Assembly: GCA_030248195.1 (NCBI GenBank)
Contig: JASAND010011303.1
Coordinates: 1 to 64,000, forward strand
Reading direction: 5' to 3'
From: Trissonchulus latispiculum
Lineage: Eukaryota > Nematoda > Enoplea > Enoplida > Ironidae
Length of the DNA: 64,000 nt
Positions 35,333 through 47,300 of the stretch are shown here, one piece after another. The position numbers and the translations under genes are program-made. Below the pieces are notes generated by a model. It searched no databases. It saw only the letters and a program-made list of their open reading frames with translations, and was not told the origin of the DNA. How positions within the stretch are numbered: the first letter of the stretch is position 1; the number at the start of each line of letters is the position of its first letter.

Positions 35333-38300
35333 ATGTGGCTTACACTAACTGTCCTCATCAGTTGCATTCTGCCGGGGATCCGCAGTGAAGCAATCAGTAC
35401 GTTTTCGTAAATCATAATACTCTTTGAATTATCTTCAATGGTAGAACTAAGCTGTTGAACTCTCAGCTGTGTCGGCATGGAGTTAAGGCATCATGCACTG
35501 TGCTCAAATGGATGTTTTTCTAACCAAGCCCAAATTATTAACCAAGCTGACTTAATTAATTAATTCATCTTCGCCTCTGTGGTTTTTTACCATACCGTAT
35601 AATAATTTATATTAAGTGTATTTAGCTAATTGAATATGAGCCTCGCCACATGTAGCGCTTCTACCAGGGCTAGTGAACCATTAAGTAACCGGTCTAGTCC
35701 AAAACCAAAGGCGGGAGCAACAAAGAACCTAGGAGAAAGAAGGGAAGAGGAAATTCAGCTTTTCGCTCATGATTGAGAGTATAGAATTGATACGGTTCGG
35801 CTTCTAACCACGGTCCTTCCGCTTGTAAGCCAGACGTGCTAACCACTACACCACCTGGCCATCAGCTACTCCTATCAGGTATATCAATTTTCCCATGCCT
35901 GCTTCCCTTACAAAACTGTGTTGCGCAAGGCCTGCAGGGCCGAACTTTTGCGGCCCGGCCCGTGAAAAATTTTTCTCGGCCCGCCCGGCCCGGTCCGTCA
36001 ACTCCTTCGGGCCGGCCCGTCCAAATTTTCGGGAAGCCGGGGTCGCGAAATTATTTCACTTGTCCCAAAATGCAAAATTACGTAAATATTTTTCCTAAGC
36101 TTGATTTTTTCGAAGCAGAATCTTTGCTTTTCAGTGCTTTTTCCAGGAAAAGTGTGTTTTTCTAAAAATTGATTTTCATCTTTGATTTTTAATTGCTTTT
36201 AAACGCAGTTTTAAGGACAAAATAATTTTTGTCGTTCTACAAATGAAGGATACTGAGTTATATTGACAATTTGTAAGACTGGAGCGTTAGAAAAACAAAA
36301 ACTTTTAAAATTCCCATTTAAATATTGACTATTAAATATTAAAGGAGTTGAAATTTTGTAAAGTGCACATTTTTATGAGAATTAGTCGAGAATTAAATGA
36401 AAATTAGAAAGAATGGATTTTAGAAAGATGCAAATGCGCAGAATCAGCAATTTTAAAGAAGTAGTAAATCGCTGCTACAGAAATTCAAAACTTTGATTTT
36501 TTTAAACAGCGTTTTTCTAAGAAAATGTAAGGTTTTCTAAAAAAACATTGCGAACACATTAAAACCAAATCAAAACTACTTACACGGTTCCTAATACCGT
36601 ATATTACCATACCGTCAAAGTTTTATATACTTTCTAATGTAGTAAACGCTAAACGGACTTAGATTAAGGATTTGGCATTAATGATGTGATTGACGACAAA
36701 TACATATTCATGGAACTAAAATGCTGAAGTTAACTGCGAAAACCAGGGTTGGTGTGAACGAAATATTTCAGAAACACAAAACCTTTTAAGCTAAGATATG
36801 AGTTACTGTTTTAAATCGTAACGTTTGCTAATCATTCAAAAAATTGATGGCGAGCAGGTCTGTCCTGAGTATCGGCCCGCGGCCCGGCCCGGCCCGTGAA
36901 GTTTGGTCGTCGGGCCGCGGGCCGTAATGCAGGCCTCTATTTCGCTGCTCATAATAAAAATTATTTGCATCATACATTAGGTTGGTCAAACCACTACAAC
37001 CACAATGCAATGACACTTAACGATGTCAGTGTGTCAACAGTTATTTCAAATATGCTCCAATTCTTGTCACAACAAAATCTATGTTCACTGAGATACTACG
37101 AGATTAACAACAGTCTGTGATTGTTAAACTGAACCTTCGTGCTAAGAGATAAATTAATCAAGACTGGCGAGCTAACCTAACATTTAACAAAAGCTTGTTC
37201 GTCGAGCTTACTTAGCCAGATTAAAGTTATAAATTTGAAATTCCTGCTTTCTATAATATGTAGTATTGTGACTTACCTCGAAAGCTGCAAACTGAAGTAC
37301 TAAGTTGAAGCTGATGCTTGAATAGAATGCTCTCACAAATATTGTTATTTTTGAGTACCATTCACAAGTCATTTCAACCAGAGTATAACTGTGTATTCCA
37401 TCTTGTCTCATTACTCAAATTTATGTATTCTTGTGTTTCCAATTCGAATACACATAAATTTAGTGAATTTATCCCCACCAAACATTGATTGAAACGAAAT
37501 AACAGAAATGGAACATTGATAGGTTTACTTATTACTAATTAATCAAAAACTCCGGGTATAGCCAATGTATCAACAAGGATGTATCGGAGATTGACATATC
37601 TCCGAAATATCCTTGTTACGAACTTACGCATGATGATCTAAACCATTTTATTCATTATATTACGTTATTTAGGTTCGAAAGTGATCAATCCAGAGGAACC
37701 CCCACCGGGAAACAGAAAAGAGCAGGGTAAGAAAATGCAAGACTTGAACACAAAAGTAAACTGTATCCTAAAACGATAATTGTATAGAATATATTTGGTA
37801 GTAGATACGAAAGTACATAAGATTTCGTGATGATTTCGTGGTGAACATGCGAAGCACCATAGTTGTTAGGAACTACAATCTCAAATTAAATTCATCTTAT
37901 GTGATTTAAACAAAACGAATAATTTCTAGCTGAATATACGATTTAGGAAATAGCATTATGCGTTTGGTTTTTCTTTGTTTTCACTAAAACAGTTGCACCT
38001 TTGAAAGCTAGTAGAGTTTTTATGATATATATTACATTGCAGGAGAGTTTTAGAAACAGTCGCTGAAAGACCGTAAAAACAGCCAATTAATGTTTGCATT
38101 TAGGAAGTTTGGTTTGCTGTTACAAAAAGCGTGTATACCTGGTCGTAAAGACTTTTGCCCTTGTTCGAAAAATGCGTTTTCAGCAATCGTATGATTTGAT
38201 TTTGAAATAGTATATTTGTTTCCAAAATGCGTTTTATTGCAGCATTTGATTTGAGACAGTTCCTTAGTCAATCTCTGGCCAAAAACATAGGATAATAGAA

Positions 38301-41300
38301 CCTACGAAATCGAACAAAATAGGCGAAAATAGGTCAAAACTCTGACAAACGTCAAGCTCCACTCCTATACAATCAATTGCATAAACTAAATTCTGTTGGT
38401 TAAATAAACTAAACTAAACAAAATAAACTAAAACTGTTGGTTAATGTTTCTGAGGACACCTAACACATTAGCAGCTAGTTTACTAGACAGTCGTAATGAT
38501 GAGTATAATAATACATACTGGATCAAAGATCAAACCTAATGTTTCTTAGTTCTGGTCAGACCACATTCTTCAACCTTTACAACCTGAAATATTATCCAGC
38601 TTTCCCTAGTATTTTTACATTTTGTTTTCTTATTGTTGTTTCTGCTCTAAAGTTATGGTGACACGGCTCAGGGCAGGTTGATCTGAACATTAATTCTTTA
38701 GGAAGTGGGTTTGACAATAAGGGAAATAAACTTTTCCAAGGAGATATTGCTGGTGTAAAAGAAGGCGAATCAGTAAGCAGTTTCTATTCTTAATTGGTTG
38801 AGGAATTTGCTTAATTTTTTCAAACTAAATCAATAGTTGCAATTGTGTCGGATCTTTTGCGCTTTTCACCACTCAAAACCCATAACTTTTGATTTTTTGA
38901 CCAAATGAGCTAAAATTTGGTGTGGGTATGTTTTCGACCACGCTGAGTTCAAATATTAAAAAATTTTAAATTTCGCGAAATTTTTAGATTTTAAATTTTT
39001 CGATTTCTAAGGGGGACCAAGAGAAACCGAAAACTTTTTTTTTTGAAAAAATTTTGCTGAAAACATGCATATAGGGGTTTTTGGGGCGCTGAGCACGAAT
39101 TTGAAATCCGTTTTTCGATTCAGCTTTTCGTTAGCTCAGTATAAGCTCACATCTTAAGCTTAAACTTGTAAGCTTATACTGAGCTAACGAAAAGCTGAAT
39201 CGAAAAACGGATATCAGATTTGTGCTCGCGCCGCTGAAAATTCCTGTATGCATGTTTTCAGCAAAATTTTTTCAAAAAATTTTTTACCCTTACACAAACA
39301 AAAATTTAAAATTTTTTAAAAATTTTAAAAATTTTAAAATTTTTTAATTTTTGAATTTACCAGCCTCCAGTATGCACCCACACCAAATTTCAAAGTTACT
39401 GGTCAAAAAAATCAAAAGTTAGGGCTGGGGGGGGAAAAGCGCAAAAGATCCATTGTGTCTTACCTAGTTGACTGTCGAATCATCCGAATCTTGATTTTTA
39501 CTCGGGGTTTAACGTCAAGTTAATGTCAATTTGCTTTCATCGCTTGTTTGTAATTTGAGTGTTGTATTTTTAAGGCTACCAGAAACGCAGTACTGGACAG
39601 TTACTATAAGTGGCCTAAGACCAATGGGCTTGTTACTGTTCCATACACCTTCAGATCTCTAAGTAAGGACTAATGAGCCAAGTCAATCTTGATACTGCAT
39701 AGGGTTCAATAGTTATTCCAGTAGCCCATTTTAGTTGTAATTCAGCAGACAATCCAGAGTATACAATTTTGGTTTCTGTGTTGATCAAAACTAGTACAGC
39801 TTAGGTTTTAGTGGATTTTAGGTAGCCAAAGTTGTATTCAGTTTCAGTTTTAATTTTGATCAAAAGAAAAGAATCTAAAGTTTGAATATAACGGATAAGC
39901 AGCTTCAGCAACTTTGATGTTCAGTTAAAATTGGGCCCTTTATCTTTCGGTCTCTTCGTGTCTCCTAGTTAGTCTTCTCATTCTCATTCTAATCTTTGAA
40001 ATGGCGAAGATCTCAGTCACCCCCTAAAATTGGGGAATGTTTGGAGCTTTTCAAAAATGCATCCTACAAAAGTGCACCAGCACCTTAAGATGAAAATTTT
40101 AAGCTCATCTGGCAGCTGATTAATAAAAATCCATTTTTAAAAACTCTTGGTTTAAGCTGTAAACTCAAGGTGAATAGAGTGAACCCATTTTTGTAATTTA
40201 GATTCCAGAGCTCAGCGCGCAATTCAAAGTGCAATCTCTGACTACAGTGCCAATACATGTGTCCAGTTTGTCCGAAGAACCACAGAACGTAACTACTTGG
40301 AATTCTTGCCTGACGATGGGTAATCAAAACTAGTGATGTTTCAGTCACTGAAACTGAAACTGAAACTAGGTTTCAGTTTGTACAGGTTCCAGTTTCAGTG
40401 ACTGAAACTGAAACTGAAACTGAAACTATTTTGAGAAGAGACCTGGTCCGGCGACTGAAACTGAAACTGAAACTGAAACTATTTCGAACCACCGACTGAA
40501 ACTGAAACTATTTCGAACCACCGACTGAAACTGAAACTGAAATTGAAATTAAAATCGGCTACTGAAACAACACTAATCAAAACATATATATAAATAAATT
40601 TTATGCAATTTTACGATTCAAATCACCAAAATTATTACAAAGGAACAGTTAAGTGCTGTGTATCACAGCATTCCCGATTGTTCCTAAGTTGTTTTATAAT
40701 TCTTTAGTATTATTCAATATCGTAATCCTTTGCTAGACGTCTAGAGGAGAGGGATCTTGGAATCTGAATGCCTGCCACCTACTGCTTTTGTCAAACGGCA
40801 CTATACATATACTCCGATCCTCCTCACCAAATGGCGTAGTCTGACCAGCGCCAGTGTAACACAAGTGCGCCTGGTACGCAGAAAGCAATGCAGAGGAAGA
40901 AAGCCGTGGGGCCAATGTTATCAACGTCAAAATCCTGGTTAACTGGGCTATCTTTGACCCACGACGTTAACCCGGGTTAACGATTTAACCAGGTTTTGGG
41001 CGTTGATAACATCGGTCCCAGATGTCTCGTCTCATCCTAAGTTACAAACAGGTTTGCTTGCTGAAACACTCTTGCTGCCATTAATGTCTAGAAGATGCAG
41101 GACAGAGCGTGCATTCACATAGAACGATAGAACCTTGATCTGTTAGAGCTTAACAGAACATTCTTGACTAGTTCTTAGAACATTCTGTTTGAAGTAATTC
41201 GGAAGTTCCTATTTAATGAGATTTTACAGTTATGAGCACTGAGCAGCGGATCAAAAGCTCAATAGCTAAAACAACGACTGCTATTGGTACAACTATCGTT

Positions 41301-44300
41301 TCAGCTGTTATTCCTATGTTGGATATTATCATGAGAGAGCACAAACTGTATCCATTGGCTCAGGATGTGAATACAAAGGAACTGCAGCTCATGAAATGAT
41401 GCACGCTCTTGGCTTCGATCACGAACAAAATCGACCCGACCGCGACCAATATGTCGAAATTCATTTGGAAAATGTGGAACGAGGTACTGTATCAGATTAT
41501 GTTGTACAGTCAAACAGCAAAGAAAAGTACAAATGTACATTCTTTCTTCACTATCGCAGAAAACTGATAAATATGAAGCAATGAAATGGCAATTTTCAAG
41601 CACTGCAAATTAAAACATTGCAGTTATAACAGCATTTTGTAATGCAAAGAATCAGTAGGTATCAATGATCGTTGTATTTTAATCAAGCTGTAGTTTCCCC
41701 ACAAGAAACAAGAACCGTGAGTGTTTTTGTTTGATCTATCGAAGAACTTAAATGTAACCTAAAGTCTGATTTTTGTACAAGAGAAGTTATCAACTATTAT
41801 AAAAGACTTGTTGCACTTCAACTTAGGAATGGAAGGAAATTTCGAAAAATGCCGTGACTGTACAACACAAAGCCTTCCATACGATTATAGCAGGTACCGG
41901 TTTAATGTCTCCTGAGCTCGTATCTAATTATGGTATATATTAAACCACAGAGCTTCTCAATTGGTTCACCCAGTTGCTCTAACTTCACAAAAACCAAACA
42001 CCGAAAATGGGTTCAATCGCTCGCTAGCCCGGGTTAACTCTATGTATTACAGATGCAAATAAAGCAGCAAATAAATAAATAATAAAGCTCTTGCCTCATT
42101 GGTCTAATTTAATTTCCACTGTAAATGGTGATTATATTTCAGCGTAATGCATTACGGCGACGATTATTTTTCACGAAACGGACGAGCCACAATTGTGCCA
42201 AAACAATCAAAGTATTACGCATATTGTTGCTAGATATAAATATCAGATGATTGATATTGATATATGCATTAATTAATACGTTAATATAATTATTTATTAA
42301 TTTAAGTAGTCATCAAGATTGGACCATGTACGTACATATACAGTGATTTTCCAGGCACTGAAACTGAAACTGAAACTAGGTTTTAGGTTGTACAGGTTTC
42401 AATTTTAGGAACTGAAACTAAAACTTAAACTCAAACTATTTTGGGAAGAGACCTAAAACTGAAATTGAAACAGAGATTGTTTTAGGCCGCCGACTGAAAT
42501 AGAAACTGAAACTATAAATTGTTAATGAAACAACACTATATATGCATATATTGTTCAGCGTTTGATAGTGGATCTTAATAACATTAGTGTTTTGTTTCCA
42601 GTGCACGCATAGGTCAGCGTGAAGGTTTAACGGAAATGGATTTCAAAAAGATTAACACTCTTTATGCTTGCGGTAAGATGTCAATCCGATTAGTTAGGAC
42701 TGGGGTCATCAAAACGTTGCTGTGTCGGAGACTGATTTTAATAATATGTGAGAGTAATACTGAGAAAGTCATATGCAAGAGTGCCGACCGATTGTGAGAC
42801 ACTTCGCCACACTATTGTTCTGATTCGGTACTTGACCTTTGACTTAAATATTAGGAAAGGTTTTGAAGAAGTCTTGTATAAATCTTAAAATTCTGAGTTG
42901 TTTTGAACTCCTACTTTGATTCCTTCTTTGTTGGTTGAGATTGAGTAGATTGAGTAGCCGCGTCGTGTTTTATCAAGTGGCGCACTGGTGTAGCTGTTAA
43001 TCTGGGTTTTTCATATTACCCATGGCAAACTACTTAGGCACTTTGGACAGTTTCAGCCCAGAAACTGAACGCTGGACATCCTATACTGATCGTTTAAATC
43101 AGTTTTTCGTCGCCAACGATGTGGTGGATGACAATAAGAAAAAAGCTATTTTTCTCACAGCGGTTGGAGCAACTACTTATGCAATTTTGGAAAACTTAGT
43201 TGCTCCAAGGAAGCCATATGATTTCGATTTGGCGGAGCTTCAAGAAAAGCTTCGAAACCACTTTGAGCCTACGCCGTTGAAAATGACTGAACGTTACAAG
43301 TTTTATCATCGAAAGCAGTTGGATGGTGAGAGTGTAACTGACTTTTTGGCGGAGCTAAGGAGTCTTTCCGCAAAATGCCAATTCGGGGACTTTCTAGAGG
43401 AAATCTTATGTGACATTTTTGTGTTTGGGTTACGGAATCAAGCCATCATGAAGAGACTCTTGGCTGAAAAGAATCTCACCGCACAACGTGCATACGACTT
43501 TGCCAAGACAATGGAATTTTCTGAAAAGGGTACGACGGAGATTCAAAGCAAAAGCCTTACCGTTAATGCCATAAAGCAGCAAACAAGGAACCTGAAATCC
43601 TCAGAATTTGCCAGACAATCGCCGTCCAATTGTTACCGGTGTAACGGAACGGGACATTGGTCAAACAATTGCAGATATAAAGAGTATTTATGCCACAACT
43701 GCGGCAAGAAAGGTCATCTGGCTTTCGCCTGCAAAGCCCAACAGAGAGCTCCTGCAGCCAAGAAAGATTTCAGAAAAGTTCCTGCTTCTGTAAAGAAACC
43801 TCAGAGAAATTATTGGATACATGAATCCGATGATAAAGAACTGTCTGAAGACGACGAAGACGAAAGCCCCATTTACCATATATTCTCTGTGCATTCGCGA
43901 TCGACACCGCTCACGGCAGATTGCCACATTAACGGTGTCAAAATCAATATGCAAATTGATACCGGGGCAGCTGTGACGATACTGCCTTATCGACTAATTA
44001 AGTCGAGGCTGCCTGGCCTTCAAATGCGCAATACCAACGTTCGGCTGAAAGGATACAACGGCCATAACATTCCTGTTTCTGGGGAGGCTGTCGTCAATGT
44101 TTTGTACAATGGTCAGCAGTATGACAATATGCATGTTGTAATTACGAAGGATAGTAAAGGCCCGCCCCTGCTAGGGAGAAATTGGCTACAGAAGATCAAA
44201 CTAAATTGGGCAGACATCAATTTGGTTCGTGATCGTACGGCAGATGAGAATTTTCTAAAATCCCGTATCTCTGCTTTATGCCAGGAATTTAAGGAGCTGT

Positions 44301-47300
44301 TCACGCCCGGTTTGGGTAAAGTCAAAGGAGAACCTGCCAAAATACGGGTTCATCCAGATTCCAAGCCGAAGTTTTTTCGCAGCAGACCCATACCTTTTCC
44401 ATGAAGAAAGGTGTTGAGGAATCAATAGAGATATCCAAGACGGTATTTTGGAGAAGATTAACGTTTCTAGCTGGGCCTCACCCATTGTGCCGGTACCCAA
44501 GCCTTCTGGGGAAGTGCGCGTTTGCGCTGACTTTAAGGTTACCATAAATAAAGACTTAGAAATTGATCAACACCCAATCCCAAACCCCGAAGAATTGTTT
44601 CAAGTCCTACTGCAAGGCAAAAGATTCAGCAAACTGGACTTAGATTCAGATTCCTCTTTGGAGCAAGCAAGATTCCTTACCTTGATCTTGCTATTGACGG
44701 GAACGGTATTCGACCACTGGATAATAAGATTCAAGCCATTGACAAGATTCCGCCACCTGAATCAGTCCATGACTTGAAAGTGTTTCTAGGAAAGATCAAT
44801 TTCTATGCATCTATGATTGAAAATCTAGCCGTCATAGCAACGCCTCTATACAATTTACTGAAGAAAGAAACAAAATGGAATTGGACAGAAGCTTGTCAGA
44901 AAAGCTTTGAAGAACTTAAAGAAAAGTTGAATCAAAAGCCAATCAGAGTTCCTTACGATCCGAATAAAGAGGTGGTTCTGGCGTGTGATGACTCCTCTTT
45001 CGGTGTTAGCGCCGTTCTTTCTCATCGTTACAAGGACGGTTCTGAACATCTGATTTCAGCAGCCTCAAAGGCGCTTAATGCTCAAGAACAAAAAGTCGCC
45101 CAAATCGAAAAAGAAGCCTACGCCATCGTTTTCGGCCTGAAGAAGTTTTACCCATACTTGTTTGGAAGGAAATTCATCTTAGTCACCGATCATCAGCCTT
45201 TGGTTAAAATATTTGGTCCTTACAACGGAGTCCCGGCCTATGCAGCAAACCGCCTGCAGCGATGGGCACTCATTCTGTCAGGGTTTCATTATTCTATTGA
45301 ATACCGCAGATCAAGGGATCATGGGAATGCTGATTGTCTTTCTCGTTTTCCATTACCGATTTCCAATGACGCCCCGTGCGACTTAGTTGTGGAAGAAATA
45401 AATGTGATTCATAACGACAACCTCTCGCATCTTCCGATTACTACCGACGAAATCGCTACTGCAACAGCTGATGACGACATTCTAGTCAAAGTGCTGCACT
45501 ATGTCAAAACTGGTTGGCCTCCGAAGTTGCCGAAAACGGAAAAATTTTTATTGCCCTATTTCACCCGAAAAAAAGATTTGTCGATTACCAATGACTGCCT
45601 GTTTTGGAGGGATCGAGTGGTGATTCCAAAGTGTCTACGTTCCTCCGTTCTATCTGAACTACATAGCGGTCATCCTGGCGTTTCACGCAGTCATTCATTA
45701 GCTCGACGTTTTGTCTGGTGGGATGGCATATCCTTGGATATTGCTGCTCAAGTTGGTTCCTGCCAGGCATGCAATGATTATAAAGATAATCCCAAGTCCG
45801 TCGCCAAACAGAGCTTTTGGCCACCAGCAGCCCTTACATGGGACAGGGTTCATATAGATTTTCTTTGTCCGTTCAAGAAGAAGTTGTGGTTTGTCTTGGT
45901 TGACGCTTCTTCCGGTTGGCCAGAAATTTATCCGGTCAATGATGTTTCAACAGGCCACACCTTGAAATGTTTAAAAGAAATCTTTGCCCGGTTTAGAATT
46001 CCAAAAGTTCTGGTTTCTGACAATGGTTCCGCTTTTGTCTCCAGCACTTTCGATTCCTTTTGCCAGAAGAATGGTATCAAGCATTTCCTATCCCCTCCCT
46101 ACCACACCAACTCTAATGGGTTGGCTGAGCGCATGGTGCGCACGTTCAAAAGTTTTATGCGCCGGGCTGGCAACGATCCATCCGCGCTTCCAAAGTTCTT
46201 GTTGTCCTACAGAACCACTCCCAACCCATCTACTAACAAAAGCCCCGCCGACGTTTTAATGAATTATCCGGTGCGAACTCGTCTGTCCCTAGTCAAGTCT
46301 TTCCCGCCACTGAAAGAAGAAGAGGGTCCTAAGGCTAATTTTAACATCGGGGACAGAGTGTGGGACCAAGATGGATAGCTGGAACAGTTCGTGGTCTAAA
46401 AGGGAACCTGATGTGCTCAGTACGGGTAGCATCTGGTACCTGGGTACGTCATGTGGATCAACTTCGAAGGCGCCTGCTAGAGAAGACCAGCGTTGACGCC
46501 TGGGACGATTGGTTTTGGGACACAGAGGCTGACCGTGCGCCGGCACGCCGAGTAGAACAGGATCATGCTCAGGAAGAAGAACCGGATATAGCGCCTCCGC
46601 TTCGCAATTTGCGTCCTAGGGAGGCGCTCCGGTGTCCGGAAAGATTTGATCTAATATCAGGACAATTTCACAGACCGGACCGGCCTGTGCAATCGTAAAA
46701 GAACAAAAGTCCATCCTGATTGAAGGAAAGGGGAAAATGAAGAAGTCTTGTATAAATCTTAAAATTCTGAGTTGTTTTGAACTCCTACTTTGATTCCTTC
46801 TTTGTTGGTTGAGATTGAGTAGATTGAGTAGCCGCGTCGTGTTTTATCAGGTTTTAACTGTAATAATGAAAGAGGGGGCAACAGCTATGAAATGTTAAGT
46901 ATTTGTTAGTGAGTTTATTGTTTGTTGTTTTTATTTCGGTAAAGTTTTTATAAAATGTTAATAATATCTAAATATTAGTTAAGACTAAAATTTCATTTGC
47001 ACTGATTTAAATTAAAAAATTTTCTTTAATTTCGTAATAAGCAATATGTGTTTTGAGTTAAAGATAGGAAAGAGTTTGCAGGCGAAATTTATAATTTCAG
47101 ATTGAAACTAAGCTAAAATAAGGCTATGCTTTTTATAGTTAACATTGCTATATAAGTGTTGGAGTACAATAAAAAACCATATTGGTCAAAACTTTATTGC
47201 TGTAGTTTATCAAAATTGTCTCACGTTTAATACGTAGTTTGTCCTGCCCCCTCCCTTTCCTTCTCGTTTCTAATTAAGTGTAAAGGGCATTCCCTTTCGC

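Larger units (their letters stand above)
42864..46849 (+). mobile_element. Gypsy-type LTR retrotransposon in astacin intron 9
   Basis: A 3,986-bp element is bounded by two identical 112-bp LTRs (42864-42975 and 46738-46849, TG...CA) and a perfect 5-bp duplication GGTTT (42859-42863 and 46850-46854). A TGGCGC primer-binding site follows the 5' LTR after AG. A purine tract GAAGGAAAGGGGAAAA precedes the 3' LTR. Coding order is gag, protease, reverse transcriptase, RNase H, integrase, which is Gypsy (Metaviridae) order. It has the same orientation as the astacin gene. The reverse transcriptase core is deleted, so the copy needs help in trans. LTR identity indicates a recent insertion or conversion. 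Confidence 0.95.

Noticed and set aside
41396..41603. The astacin exon continuing to the stop at 41582-41584
   Set aside because: The zinc-site frame loses family similarity after the RG at 41483. A GT donor there joins in phase to the next astacin exon at 41827.
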